Below are positions 43,777 through 52,302 of a stretch of 64,000 nt of DNA, piece by piece; the stretch's first letter is position 1, and every line of letters starts with the position of its first letter. The translations under genes and the position numbers were made by a program. This DNA comes from VXYL01 sp965199915 (lineage in GTDB: Bacteria > Pseudomonadota > Gammaproteobacteria > Pseudomonadales > Azotimanducaceae): NCBI GenBank assembly GCA_965199915.1, contig OZ241348.1, positions 930,001-994,000 on the forward strand, read 5' to 3'. The notes below the pieces were generated by a model. It was not told the origin of the DNA and did not search any database. It worked only from the letters and a program-made list of their open reading frames with translations.

Positions 43777-46290
43777 CTACTCCTCCGCGCTGCCGCTTGC
43801 GGGTAGCAGGGGCACTGGGAACTCCACGCGCCACAACACTCCCGCCGCGGGGTCGAACTGGCCGGTGCGCACGGTGGCGATGTCGTATTTCGGCAGGCGC
43901 GCGCGCACGATGCATTTGCCATTGGCACCGTCAGAGCGCACACCGCCGCGGTCCAAGAAATCGAAGTCCAAGTTGTCGTGGCGCGCGCTGGCGGCCGCTG
44001 TCGCGTCCGCCGGCACCACATGCAGGAAAAAACGGGCCGCCACATCGGCCCGCACGCATGGCGTCTTCAGGAAAGCGATCTCGTCGGCGCCGCCGCCGCG
44101 GAGCATATGGACATCCCACGCGGAGCGCGCCACCGGCTCGAGCGCCGCGATGCGTTGGTATTCGCCGGCCGCGCCGTCTTCGCCCGCCACCGCCCCAGGC
44201 GAGAAGCTCCCTTCCCAAACATTGCGAACGCCCTGCGGCGTATAACGAAACTGTCCGGTGCGGATGCGACCGATCGGGAACGTCGGCAGAAAGCGCAAGG
44301 CGTAGCAGCGGCCATCCCGCGTCCAAGAAGGGTCGCGCGCGAAATCCATGCTCGCGAATCCGAAGCGGCGACGGTTGGATTGGAGGTCGTTCACGTCCAC
44401 CGGAAACACATGCAGGAAGAACCGCAGCCGGCTGCCGCCTGGCAAGGGATTCCGAGTTCCCGTCCCGTCTACGCAGCTCTCACCTTCGCCAACGTAAAGC
44501 AGGGCGTTGCCGACATGATGGACATCAAAGTGCGACTCTATCGCCGCCCGCCCCTCGTTGGCTAGCCGCTCGTAGGCGCCCCGCGTGGCGACCAAGGCGG
44601 CATGGTAGACATCCGGCTCGTAGAGCAGGAGCACGCGGTTGCCGGGCGTCAACGAACGGCTCGCCGACAAGTTGACTAGCAGCTCGTCCCGCGGCCGGAA
44701 CACCGCTGATGGAGGACCGGCCGCCAACACGAAATCCGCCTCCACGGTCGGTTCCAGCGCCCAGACGCTGCCGGTGAGATCCGCCACGGACACGAAACTC
44801 TGTTGCCGCAGGACCCTGCGCACGGCCCAAGGCACATACACCACCTTGCCGCGAATGTGACGGCGGATCTCTTGCACGTCGGCCATAAACGCCTGCTGCC
44901 TTTCCCACGTCCGCGCATCGGCGCCAACGCTGCCCATCGCCCAGCTGGAGGCGACGAACAGAACAAACCCCGCGGCGACCGCCGCGACTTCGGGGACAGC
45001 GCCAACGGGCAACCGAACCGGCCACCGCGCCGCGGCGAACGCCTGCAGCCTGGTCAACACGAGCGCGCCCGCCGTTAACGGAGCGCCGACATGGAACATC
45101 GCCTCGAACTCGTGCAGTTGCACGCTATGGCGCATCAGCGGCGCCCAACCCAGCCCGCACAGCGCGAGCCCGCTCCAAGCGATCCGGTGGCGCGTGCCCG
45201 GCCAAGCGATGGCCGCGGCCGCCAAGGCCATGCAAGCGCCGCCGACCCAGTGCCAGCGCCCGTGGAGGCGCCCCTGCAACGGCTCGGCAAGCGCCCACGG
45301 CAGCGCCGCTTCGCCAAGCCGGTGAAACTGTTGCTCGATGAACGCGCCCCAGCCGATGAATTCGTCCACCGGCGCCACGCCCGTTCTCCTCAACATCGAC
45401 TCCACCGACGGCAACTCGAGAAACGGCGTGGAACCGCCCAGGCCGGCGTGTTCGCGCGCGAAGTTGAAGGCCAGCGTCGCAATTCCGGCGAACGCCGCCG
45501 CCGCGCCCAGCAGCAGAAAGCGGCGAAACTCCCGCCAGTCCCGCGCCCAGGCGGCGCGCGGCAGCGCCACCAGCAACAACGGCAGCAGCAGCCCGTAGAC
45601 GTGCCAGCCAAGCAACAGCGCCGCGCACGTCTTGGCGTGCAACTGAACCAGACCGCTGCCGCCCGCGCCGTCCGGGCGTCCATCGCCGCGACGCCCGGCG
45701 CGCCGCTGCGAGTACACGGCGACGCCGTGGAAGGCGAGCATCACCGCGAACAGGTCCACCACGCCTTCCGTGGCCACCATGTCGCCGTGGTAAAGCAGCG
45801 GGTACGACGAGAACGCGAGCAGCGTGGCCGCCAGCGCCGCCGCGCGCCGGGCGGCGAGCCGGCGCAACGAGGAGTACGCCAGCAACGCGGCGCCGCAGAA
45901 GAACGCCAACATGAGCACGCGCGCCGCGCGCAGGCGTCCCGGCAAGTCGTCGCCGAACGGCAGGCCGGCCAACTTGATCAACGCGTAGCCCAGGAGCGGA
46001 AATCGGTGGTACGGCTCGTAGACCGGCTCGCCGCCGGTCCGATCGACGTAGCGGCGGTAGAACTGCAGAAAGCCGTGCTCCGGCGACAGGTTCGCGGCGA
46101 CGGCGAGATGGTTGCGCGACACGATGTCGTGCGTATCCGGGCGGTAGAACTGGCCGCGCTCGTAGTCGGAGAAGAAAAACACCGTTGCCAGCGCGGTGGT
46201 CAGGAGGATGGCGGGTATGGCCGACCCCCTGCTATTAGTGCTCCAACCAGGTTGACAACCAGGTTGAATTGATGCGTCAGCGAGCGGCAT
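43777..46290 (-). CDS. GT-C-like membrane protein with two C-terminal modules, array copy A
   Basis: 837 residues. About 10-12 helices occupy residues 25-450, with the layout of ArnT/PMT-type glycosyltransferases (AVAANLSPEHGFLQFY...EPYHRFPLLGYALIKL in the first periplasmic loop, then LRAARVLMLAFFCGAALLAYSSLRRL). A soluble region (460-560) precedes two related modules at about 585-695 and 724-826. Each module contains FFLHVxPxD, a Phe/Arg-rich strand, DGxC and (I/V)RTGQF. No canonical DxD is evident, so enzyme activity is inferred from fold-like layout only. The N-terminus differs from other copies: its first 20 codons are encoded by the dispersed 30-bp repeat. The gene sits inside the efflux operon between the membrane-fusion and RND genes. 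Confidence 0.8.
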   Translation of the reverse strand: MPLADASIQPGCQPGWSTNSRGSAIPAILLTTALATVFFFSDYERGQFYRPDTHDIVSRNHLAVAANLSPEHGFLQFYRRYVDRTGGEPVYEPYHRFPLLGYALIKLAGLPFGDDLPGRLRAARVLMLAFFCGAALLAYSSLRRLAARRAAALAATLLAFSSYPLLYHGDMVATEGVVDLFAVMLAFHGVAVYSQRRAGRRGDGRPDGAGGSGLVQLHAKTCAALLLGWHVYGLLLPLLLVALPRAAWARDWREFRRFLLLGAAAAFAGIATLAFNFAREHAGLGGSTPFLELPSVESMLRRTGVAPVDEFIGWGAFIEQQFHRLGEAALPWALAEPLQGRLHGRWHWVGGACMALAAAAIAWPGTRHRIAWSGLALCGLGWAPLMRHSVQLHEFEAMFHVGAPLTAGALVLTRLQAFAAARWPVRLPVGAVPEVAAVAAGFVLFVASSWAMGSVGADARTWERQQAFMADVQEIRRHIRGKVVYVPWAVRRVLRQQSFVSVADLTGSVWALEPTVEADFVLAAGPPSAVFRPRDELLVNLSASRSLTPGNRVLLLYEPDVYHAALVATRGAYERLANEGRAAIESHFDVHHVGNALLYVGEGESCVDGTGTRNPLPGGSRLRFFLHVFPVDVNDLQSNRRRFGFASMDFARDPSWTRDGRCYALRFLPTFPIGRIRTGQFRYTPQGVRNVWEGSFSPGAVAGEDGAAGEYQRIAALEPVARSAWDVHMLRGGGADEIAFLKTPCVRADVAARFFLHVVPADATAAASARHDNLDFDFLDRGGVRSDGANGKCIVRARLPKYDIATVRTGQFDPAAGVLWRVEFPVPLLPASGSAEE
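46240..46281. repeat. 30-bp dispersed repeat, copy 2 (with 12-bp internal duplication)
   Basis: Starts GCTCCAACCAGGTTGA, repeats 12 bases (CAACCAGGTTGA-like), then continues ATTGATGCGTCAGC as in the copies at 9151 and 52609. It is translated as ADASIQPGCQPGWS at the start of GT-C copy A, at the point where that protein departs from its paralogs. Confidence 0.82.
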
Positions 46291-46418
46291 CGACCTTCAC
46301 AGACGAGTCAAGTTTGCGCCGGAGGTTCACGACCGGCGCGTTTGCGCAGCAAACTCCAACGCGCCCCGCAAGGCGGCGCGTCCGGACGCCACTGCGAAGG
46401 CGCCGCGGCGGGCCTTGG

Positions 46419-47582
46419 CTAGCCGCCGATCACCCTGACGCGGGTGCCGTCGACCAGCGTCTCCAAGCCGCGCACCACGACCCGGTCGCCAAGCGCCACG
46501 CCCTCGAAGACCTGCACGATGTCGTCGTCGCCCAGCCCCAAACGCACGTCGCGGCGGCTCACGCGCTGACCGTCGAGAAAGAACACCACGTCCCTGCCAC
46601 CGCGGTTGGCGACCGCTTGGCGCGGCACGACGGCAACGTCCGGGCGCTGCTCCACCACCACCGTGACCTCCACGAACATGCCGGGGCGCAGCAGCATCGC
46701 CTGGTTTTCCACCAGCACTTCCGCCCGGAACGTGCGTTTGATCGGATCCATCGTGGGCGAAAGCCGCAATACGCGACCGCTCAAGGCGGCCTCCTTGAAG
46801 GCGTAGTGGCGAATGCGCGCTTCTTGGCCGCGGCGCACGCGCGCCAGCTCCGGGCCGATGAGGTCCACATCCGCGACGAGTTCGTCGAGCGGCGCGACTT
46901 CCGCCACCGCGAAGCCGCTCGAAACCAGCTGCCCGTCCGCCATTGGCTGACCGTTGTTGTCGCGCGCCAAGCGCAGGACGGTGCCGTCGATGGGCGTCTT
47001 CAAGCTGGCCTTCGCGGCGTTCAAAGTGCTGCGGTCATACTCCAGACGGGCGTTTTCGAGACGTTCCTCCGCTTGCTGCAGCTCCTCCTCGGAAGCGAGC
47101 TTGGCGTCGAACAGCTCGCGCCGGCGTGCCAACTGCGCCGCCGCCGCCTCCATGGAGCGGCGCGTCGACTCCAAACGGGCATGGATGCGGGCGTCCTCGC
47201 CGGTCACGCGGGCGACGAGTTGCCCAGCGGTCACCACCGAGCCTTCCGCCAGCCGCTCGCCGCCGGCGTCGCGGCTCACTTGCAGATGACCGGGGGTTTC
47301 CGCGGTCAGGCGCACGATGCCGCGCGCCCGCAACGTGCCGGTGGCGATCACAAGGTCCTCCACCGTCGCGGCCACCACCTCGTCGACCTCCACCGGAATG
47401 CGGAACTCCACCTCCGGCGCGCCGGCCGGCGGGGTGCATGCGGTGCTGGCGAATAGCAGGAGCGCCGTCAAGGCAACACAGCCGCCGGCGGCCGGAAAGG
47501 AGGGCAAAGTCGTTGTGGACGCTTTGGGCGGTGGCACGGTGTTGGCCATTGTGTTCATTCGATCAAGCTCGCGGTTGTCCAT
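46419..47582 (-). CDS. RND periplasmic adaptor (membrane-fusion lipoprotein)
   Basis: 387 residues. The N-terminus has a hydrophobic stretch ending in a lipobox (LTALLLFASTAC), so it is probably anchored to the inner membrane by lipid. The adaptor layout is visible: lipoyl half GIVRLTAETPGHLQVSRDAG, alpha-hairpin about 105-185 (LESTRRSMEAAAAQLARRRELFDAKLASEEELQQAEERLENARLE), second lipoyl half ASLKTPIDGTVLRLARDNN, and beta-barrel TFRAEVLVENQAMLLRPGMFVEVTVVVEQ. It should partner the RND subunits downstream, now separated from them by GT-C copy A. ATG 47582 was taken; 47558 and 47549 are alternatives. Confidence 0.92.
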   Translation of the reverse strand: MDNRELDRMNTMANTVPPPKASTTTLPSFPAAGGCVALTALLLFASTACTPPAGAPEVEFRIPVEVDEVVAATVEDLVIATGTLRARGIVRLTAETPGHLQVSRDAGGERLAEGSVVTAGQLVARVTGEDARIHARLESTRRSMEAAAAQLARRRELFDAKLASEEELQQAEERLENARLEYDRSTLNAAKASLKTPIDGTVLRLARDNNGQPMADGQLVSSGFAVAEVAPLDELVADVDLIGPELARVRRGQEARIRHYAFKEAALSGRVLRLSPTMDPIKRTFRAEVLVENQAMLLRPGMFVEVTVVVEQRPDVAVVPRQAVANRGGRDVVFFLDGQRVSRRDVRLGLGDDDIVQVFEGVALGDRVVVRGLETLVDGTRVRVIGG

Positions 47583-47630
47583 TCAAGGACTGTGCCAGAA
47601 CCGCCCCTCGCACCGGCTCGCGGCGTTCCA

Positions 47631-47665
47631 ATACTGGCGCACGGAGCGTATGACCTTACCACACG
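47631..47665. repeat. 35-bp repeat upstream of the membrane-fusion gene
   Basis: Partner of 43721-43755 (30 of 35 positions identical, including GCACGGAGCGTATGACC). It ends about 50 bases upstream of the membrane-fusion start. Promoter or operator function is possible but not shown. Confidence 0.65.
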
Positions 47666-47702
47666 TCGCGCCGCGCCTTGCGATTCACGGGATTCGATTC
47701 GC

Positions 47703-47852
47703 TTAGATCTTGGCGTGTTCGCCGACTACCGGCGCCGGCCGCGGCCGGCAAGGCGGGGCGAGCGCGGTGGCCAGCACCACCGCCGCCGGCCAATCGCGGC
47801 CCGCCGCGCCGCACGCGAGCCGCCCCGCCGCTTGTGGGAAGTCCGGGCTCAC
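47703..47852 (-). pseudogene. 5' fragment of a GT-C array gene
   Basis: About 49 codons starting at GTG 47850-47852 (VSPDFPQAAGRLACGAAGRDWPAAVVLATALA), nearly identical to the starts of copies B and C, then diverging to PPCRPRP and ending. The start overlaps the nucleotidyltransferase stop as GTGA. It is the upstream remnant of a GT-C copy whose body is missing here. Confidence 0.8.
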
Positions 47853-48769
47853 GACGTGACGCGGAAGAACGCCAACTCCTCCACTTCCGTCTGGCTGCGC
47901 GTGGTGAGCTTTCTGGATGTGGACGCCTTTTCGATGACGCCGATGTCCGCCAGCCACTCGCAGGCGATGATCACGTCCGAAACGTCGTGGTGGCGGCGGA
48001 AGTAGTGGCCCACGTCGGTGCCGGAACGGGGCTCGCCGGCGACCTCGTCCAAGTAGTCGAGGATCGGCGCGAACAGCGTCTCGGCGCGCGGCACGAGATA
48101 GCCGTCGATGGCGTCCAGCGCCGCGGTCAGCGCGGCGCGGCGCACGGGCTTGTCCATCAAGTCGGTGTAGACGAGGCGGAACAAGGCCGGTTGCAGGCGC
48201 ACCGCCGCCACCAACGCTTCGCGGTCCACCAATTCGCCGGCTTGGCCGACCACCACCTCGGCCAGCGCCCGCGCCGTGAGCAGGATCCACAGCGCGGTGT
48301 ATGCGGCGTCGTCCTTGACCTCGTACCACTTGCGCGCCTTGTACAGACAGGCCAGCGCGTGCTGGGCGCTGCCCATCGCCTGCACGCGGCGGTCGCGGGC
48401 GCCGATGTCGCGCAATCCCTCCAGCAACGCGTCGATCGACGGATCGCGGCTGAACAGCAGACGCCCTTTAGCGAACAGCGAATGATCGAACGTGTTGCGC
48501 ACGGCGGCCTCCAAACGCCGCCGGAACTGGGCTCTCGGCAGGACGGAGGTGTGGACGTTGACGTCGTCCTCCACCAGCGCCAAGCCGTGCGCGGCGGTTT
48601 TCTTGTCGTCGGTGCAGACCAGCACCAAGTCGATGTCGGACCCCTCCCACACCTCGTCGTGGGAGAGACTGCCGCAGAGGATGGCGGCCAATATGTGCCG
48701 ATCCTCGGACACTTGCGCGACCACCGCGTCCAAGGCCGCCTCAAAGCGCGCGCGGGCGACGGACGGCAT
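47849..48769 (-). CDS. Nucleotidyltransferase-fold protein
   Basis: 306 residues. The N-terminal domain has the Pol-beta nucleotidyltransferase motif CGSLSHDEVWEGSDIDLVLV (GS followed by DxD) and a second acidic strand LVEDDVNVHTSVL. The remaining 200 residues are helical (SAQHALACLYKARKWYEVKDDAAYTALWILLTARALAEVVVG), similar in layout to kanamycin nucleotidyltransferase-like or minimal nucleotidyltransferase proteins with a helical partner domain. The substrate is unknown. The ATG at 48767-48769 lies five bases after the DUF1499 stop, and the stop overlaps a GT-C start, so these three gene types form one ancestral operon. Confidence 0.85.
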   Translation of the reverse strand: MPSVARARFEAALDAVVAQVSEDRHILAAILCGSLSHDEVWEGSDIDLVLVCTDDKKTAAHGLALVEDDVNVHTSVLPRAQFRRRLEAAVRNTFDHSLFAKGRLLFSRDPSIDALLEGLRDIGARDRRVQAMGSAQHALACLYKARKWYEVKDDAAYTALWILLTARALAEVVVGQAGELVDREALVAAVRLQPALFRLVYTDLMDKPVRRAALTAALDAIDGYLVPRAETLFAPILDYLDEVAGEPRSGTDVGHYFRRHHDVSDVIIACEWLADIGVIEKASTSRKLTTRSQTEVEELAFFRVTS

Positions 48770-48774
48770 GACGG

Positions 48775-49503
48775 TCAGTGTTCGCCGAAGCGCTCGATGA
48801 ACTCTCCGATGCGCGTTGCGTTGGTGCCTAGATCGTGTACCCCCACGCGGGAAACGGAGCGCAGATCGATCAACGATCCGTCGCGGTCGGGACGGATGCG
48901 GATGACCACGTCGTCCGTGAAACCGAACCAGAAGGTGGTGTCGGTGGCTTGCAGGACGCTTCCGTCCCGCGCCTCGTGGACGATGCGCCAACCCAACTCC
49001 TCCCCCACCATCGCGGCGCGGCCGAAGCTCTCGGCCGGGGCAAGACCGCTGCGCACGGTGTTCAGATGCGGGTAGTGGACCCCTTGCAGATGCGCGATCG
49101 TCTTGTTGTAGTCGAGCGGATTCGCGTCTTCGCCGCGCAGCTCGGCGAGCAGGTGGAACGCGGGCGGATCGTTGCGATCCGTGGAAATGTCGTGAATGAA
49201 GGGCAAGCTGACCACCAAGTGGTAGTGCCAGCCAAGCACCGCCAACACCAAAACGCTTCCGGCCAGCCCGGAGCAGACTGGAAGCGCATCCGCCCGCCGA
49301 CCCGTGCGCAACACGAACACGAGCACCGCGGCGCCCACCAGCAACACGGCGGACGCCGCGAACGCCGCGGTGAACACGAACTGCAAACCGGTCTCGAAGC
49401 CCCATGCGGCAAGCCGCGCGCCAAGAGCGCCCACCACGGCTAGCGCCGGGGCAAGAAGGCCAACTATCAGAACCGCGCGCGGCAGCGCTTTTTTGACATT
49501 CAT
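48775..49503 (-). CDS. DUF1499 domain protein with N-terminal membrane helices
   Basis: 242 residues from the ATG at 49501-49503. Three hydrophobic segments at about 7-110 (AVLIVGLLAPALAVVGALGARLAAWG, FVFTAAFAASAVLLVGAAVLVFVL, LAGSVLVLAVLGWHYHLVVSL) precede a DUF1499 domain: HYPHLNTVRSGL, GWRIVHEARDGSVLQATDTTFWFGFTDDVVIRIRP and GSLIDLRSVSRVGVHDLGTNATRIGEFIERF. The family's function is unknown. A damaged duplicate exists at 52299-52681. Confidence 0.88.
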   Translation of the reverse strand: MNVKKALPRAVLIVGLLAPALAVVGALGARLAAWGFETGLQFVFTAAFAASAVLLVGAAVLVFVLRTGRRADALPVCSGLAGSVLVLAVLGWHYHLVVSLPFIHDISTDRNDPPAFHLLAELRGEDANPLDYNKTIAHLQGVHYPHLNTVRSGLAPAESFGRAAMVGEELGWRIVHEARDGSVLQATDTTFWFGFTDDVVIRIRPDRDGSLIDLRSVSRVGVHDLGTNATRIGEFIERFGEH

Positions 49504-49722
49504 TGCGCTTTTTGCCGTCCCTCCCACTTGGACGCTTGAGCGGCAGACAAACGCCCGCACCGGCACCTTGGCGGACCGCGAAGAGCGAACGCGCAAGAGA
49601 ATGGGCGTTGCGACGCCGCATGTCAACAGACTTCCGAAACCCGCGCACCGTGGAGCCGCGAAGCGCGGGGATGGCGCGGCAAGAGCCGCTTGGGGGATGG
49701 TGGCGTTGCTCGCCGCTCCAAA
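49504..49722. repeat. Spacer repeated at 52682-52896
   Basis: About 219 bases between GT-C copy B and the DUF1499 gene, almost identical to 52682-52896 between copy C and the DUF1499 remnant (for example AAACGCCCGCACCGGCACC against AAACGCCCGCACCAGCACC). No ORF of its own is supported. It marks the ends of a roughly 3-kb tandem duplication unit. Confidence 0.8.
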
Positions 49723-52302
49723 CTACAACCGCGACCCGGCGGCGAAGCGCGTTGGCGGCAACTCCACGCTCCACAATTCGACCGCGCCCCGGTACTGGCC
49801 GGTGCGCACCGTGGCGATGTCGTAGTCCGGCAAGCGCGCGCGCACGACGCATTTGCCGTCCGCTCGCGCGCCGCCGCGGTCGAGGAAGTCGAAGTCCAAA
49901 TTGTCGTGGCGCAGGCGTCGGCGGTCCGCGGGCAGCGCGCTCGCGTCCACCGGCACGACGTGTACGAAGAAACGGTCGGCCACGTCGCCGCTGGCGCAGG
50001 GGGTCTTCAGAAAGGCGAGTTCGCCCGCGCCGCCCAGGACATGGACGTCCCACGCCGAGCGCGCCGCCGGCTCGCGCGCGGCGATGCGTTGGTATTCGCC
50101 GGCCACTCCGTCTTCGCCGCCATCGCCCCGAGGCGAGAAGCTCCCTTCCCAAACATTGTGAATGCCATAATCAGGCGCATAGTGAAACCGTCCGGTGCGT
50201 ATGCGAGCGATCGGGAACGTCGGCAGAAAGCGCACGGCGTAGCAGCGGCCATCCCGCGTCCACCAAGTGGGGTCGCGCACGAAATCCAAGCGCGCGAATC
50301 CCAAACGGCGACGGCCGGGCTGGAGGTCGTTCACATCCACCGGATGCACATGCAGGAAGAGCTTCCAATCCGGTATCCCGAAACCCCTGCCGTCGAACAC
50401 AGGCCGCGACGTCCGCGACCCTGCGCGAAGCCTTGGCGCATCGACTGTGCAGCTTTTTCCTTCGCCAACATAGAGCAACGCATCGCCCACATGGTGGACA
50501 TCGAAGCCGGACTCTATCGCCGGCCGCTCCTCGTTGGCTAGCCGCTCATACGCCGCCCGCGCGGCGGACAGAGCGGCATGGTAGACATCCGCGTCGTGGA
50601 GCAGGAGCACGCGGTTGCCGGGCGTCAACGAACGGCTGGCCGGCCAGTTGAGCAGCCCGTCCCCTGGCTGGAACACCGCTGAACGAGGATCGGTCGCCAA
50701 CACGAAATCCGCCTCCACGGTCGGTTCCAGCGTCCAGACGCTGCCGGTGAGATCCACCACGGACACGATCCGATATCCCGGCACCCACCGCACGGTCCAA
50801 GGCACGTACACGACCTTGCCGCGGATGTGGCGGCGGATCTCTTGCACGTCGGCCATCAACGCCTGCTGCCTTTCCCACGTCCGCGCATCGGCGCCAACGC
50901 GGCCCATCGTCCAGCTGGAGGCGACGAACAGAACAAACGCCGCGGTCACGGCCGCTGCCACCGCCGCGGCTTCCGGCGCAGCGCCAACGGGCGACCGGCG
51001 CGGCCGCCGCGCCGCGGCGAACGCCTGCAGCCTGGTCAACACCAGCGCGCCCGCCGCCAACGGACCGCCGACATGGAACATCGCCTCGAATCCGTGTGCT
51101 TGCGCGCTGTAGCGCATCGGCAGCGCCCAACCCAGTCCGCACAGCGCGATCCCGCTCCAAGCGATCCGGTGGCGCGTGCCCGGCCAAGCGATGGCCGCGG
51201 CCGCCAAGGCCATGCAAGCGCCGCCGACCCAGTGCCAGCGCCCGTGGAGGCGCCCCTGGTGCAACGGCTCGGCAAGCGCCCACGGCAGCGCCGCTTCGCC
51301 AAGCCGGCAAAACTGTTGCTCGATGAACGCGCCCCAGCCGATGAATTCGTCCACCGGCGCCACGCCCGTTCTCCTCAACATCGACTCCACCGACGGCAAC
51401 TCGAGAAACGGCGTGGAACCGCCCAGGCCGGCGTGTTCGCGCGCGAAGTTGAAGGCCAGCGTCGCAATTCCGGCGAACGCCGCCGCCGCGCCCAGCAGCA
51501 GAAAGCGGCGAAACTCCCGCCAGTCCCGCGCCCAGGCGGCGCGCGGCAGCGCCACCAGCAACAACGGCAGCAGCAGCCCGTAGACGTGCCAGCCAAGCAA
51601 CAGCGCCGCGCACGTCTTGGCGTGCAACTGAACCAGACCGCCGCCGCCCGCGCCGTCCGGGCGTCCATCGCCGCGACGCCCGGCGCGCCGCTGCGAGTAC
51701 ACGGCGACGCCGTGGAAGGCGAGCATCACCGCGAACAGGTCCACCACGCCTTCCGTGGCCACCATGTCGCCGTGGTAAAGCAGCGGGTACGACGAGAACG
51801 CGAGCAGCGTGGCCGCCAGCGCCGCCGCGCGCCGGGCGGCGAGCCGGCGCAACGAGGAGTACGCCAGCAACGCGGCGCCGCAGAAGAACACCAGCATGAG
51901 CACGCGCGCCGCGCGCAGGCGTCCCGGCAAGTCGTCGCCGAACGGCAGGCCGGCCAACTTGATCAACGCGTAGCCCAGGAGCGGAAATCGGTGGTACGGC
52001 TCGTAGACCGGCTCGCCGCCGGTCCGATCGATGTAGCGGCGGTAGAACTGCAGATAGCCGTGCTCCGGCGACAGATTCGCGGCGACAGCGAGGTGGTTGA
52101 GCGACACGATGGCATGGTGGATCTGGTGGTGCCCGGAGCATGCGGACACGCTCGCACTCGGCGGTTGGAACTGGCCGCGGTCGTAGTCGGAGAAGAGAAA
52201 AATCGTTGCCAGCGCGGTGGCCAGCACCACCGCCGCTGGCCAATCGCGGCCCGCCGCGCCGCGCGCGAGCCGTCCCGCCGCTCGTGGGAAGCATGGGCTC
52301 AC
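49723..52302 (-). CDS. GT-C-like membrane protein with two C-terminal modules, array copy B
   Basis: About 860 residues from the GTG at 52300-52302 (VSPCFPRAAGRLARGAAGRDWPAAVVLATALATIFLFSDY), which overlaps a DUF1499-type stop as GTGA. The membrane core is nearly identical to copy A from VYEPYHRFPLLGYALIKL to the end of the helices, over 700 bases of DNA with only scattered changes. The first periplasmic loop is longer than in A (QPPSASVSACSGHHQIHHAIVS). Two C-terminal modules are present (FLHVHPVDVNDLQPGRRRLGFARLDF and FFVHVVPVDASALPADRRRLRHDNLDF). A longer ORF to 52725 is a read-through of the DUF1499 remnant in another frame. Confidence 0.8.
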   Translation of the reverse strand: MSPCFPRAAGRLARGAAGRDWPAAVVLATALATIFLFSDYDRGQFQPPSASVSACSGHHQIHHAIVSLNHLAVAANLSPEHGYLQFYRRYIDRTGGEPVYEPYHRFPLLGYALIKLAGLPFGDDLPGRLRAARVLMLVFFCGAALLAYSSLRRLAARRAAALAATLLAFSSYPLLYHGDMVATEGVVDLFAVMLAFHGVAVYSQRRAGRRGDGRPDGAGGGGLVQLHAKTCAALLLGWHVYGLLLPLLLVALPRAAWARDWREFRRFLLLGAAAAFAGIATLAFNFAREHAGLGGSTPFLELPSVESMLRRTGVAPVDEFIGWGAFIEQQFCRLGEAALPWALAEPLHQGRLHGRWHWVGGACMALAAAAIAWPGTRHRIAWSGIALCGLGWALPMRYSAQAHGFEAMFHVGGPLAAGALVLTRLQAFAAARRPRRSPVGAAPEAAAVAAAVTAAFVLFVASSWTMGRVGADARTWERQQALMADVQEIRRHIRGKVVYVPWTVRWVPGYRIVSVVDLTGSVWTLEPTVEADFVLATDPRSAVFQPGDGLLNWPASRSLTPGNRVLLLHDADVYHAALSAARAAYERLANEERPAIESGFDVHHVGDALLYVGEGKSCTVDAPRLRAGSRTSRPVFDGRGFGIPDWKLFLHVHPVDVNDLQPGRRRLGFARLDFVRDPTWWTRDGRCYAVRFLPTFPIARIRTGRFHYAPDYGIHNVWEGSFSPRGDGGEDGVAGEYQRIAAREPAARSAWDVHVLGGAGELAFLKTPCASGDVADRFFVHVVPVDASALPADRRRLRHDNLDFDFLDRGGARADGKCVVRARLPDYDIATVRTGQYRGAVELWSVELPPTRFAAGSRL

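Noticed and set aside
46240..46281. Integron attC site for the 30-bp repeat
   Set aside because: No inverted R''/L'' structure or integrase is visible, and the sequence lacks palindromic arms.
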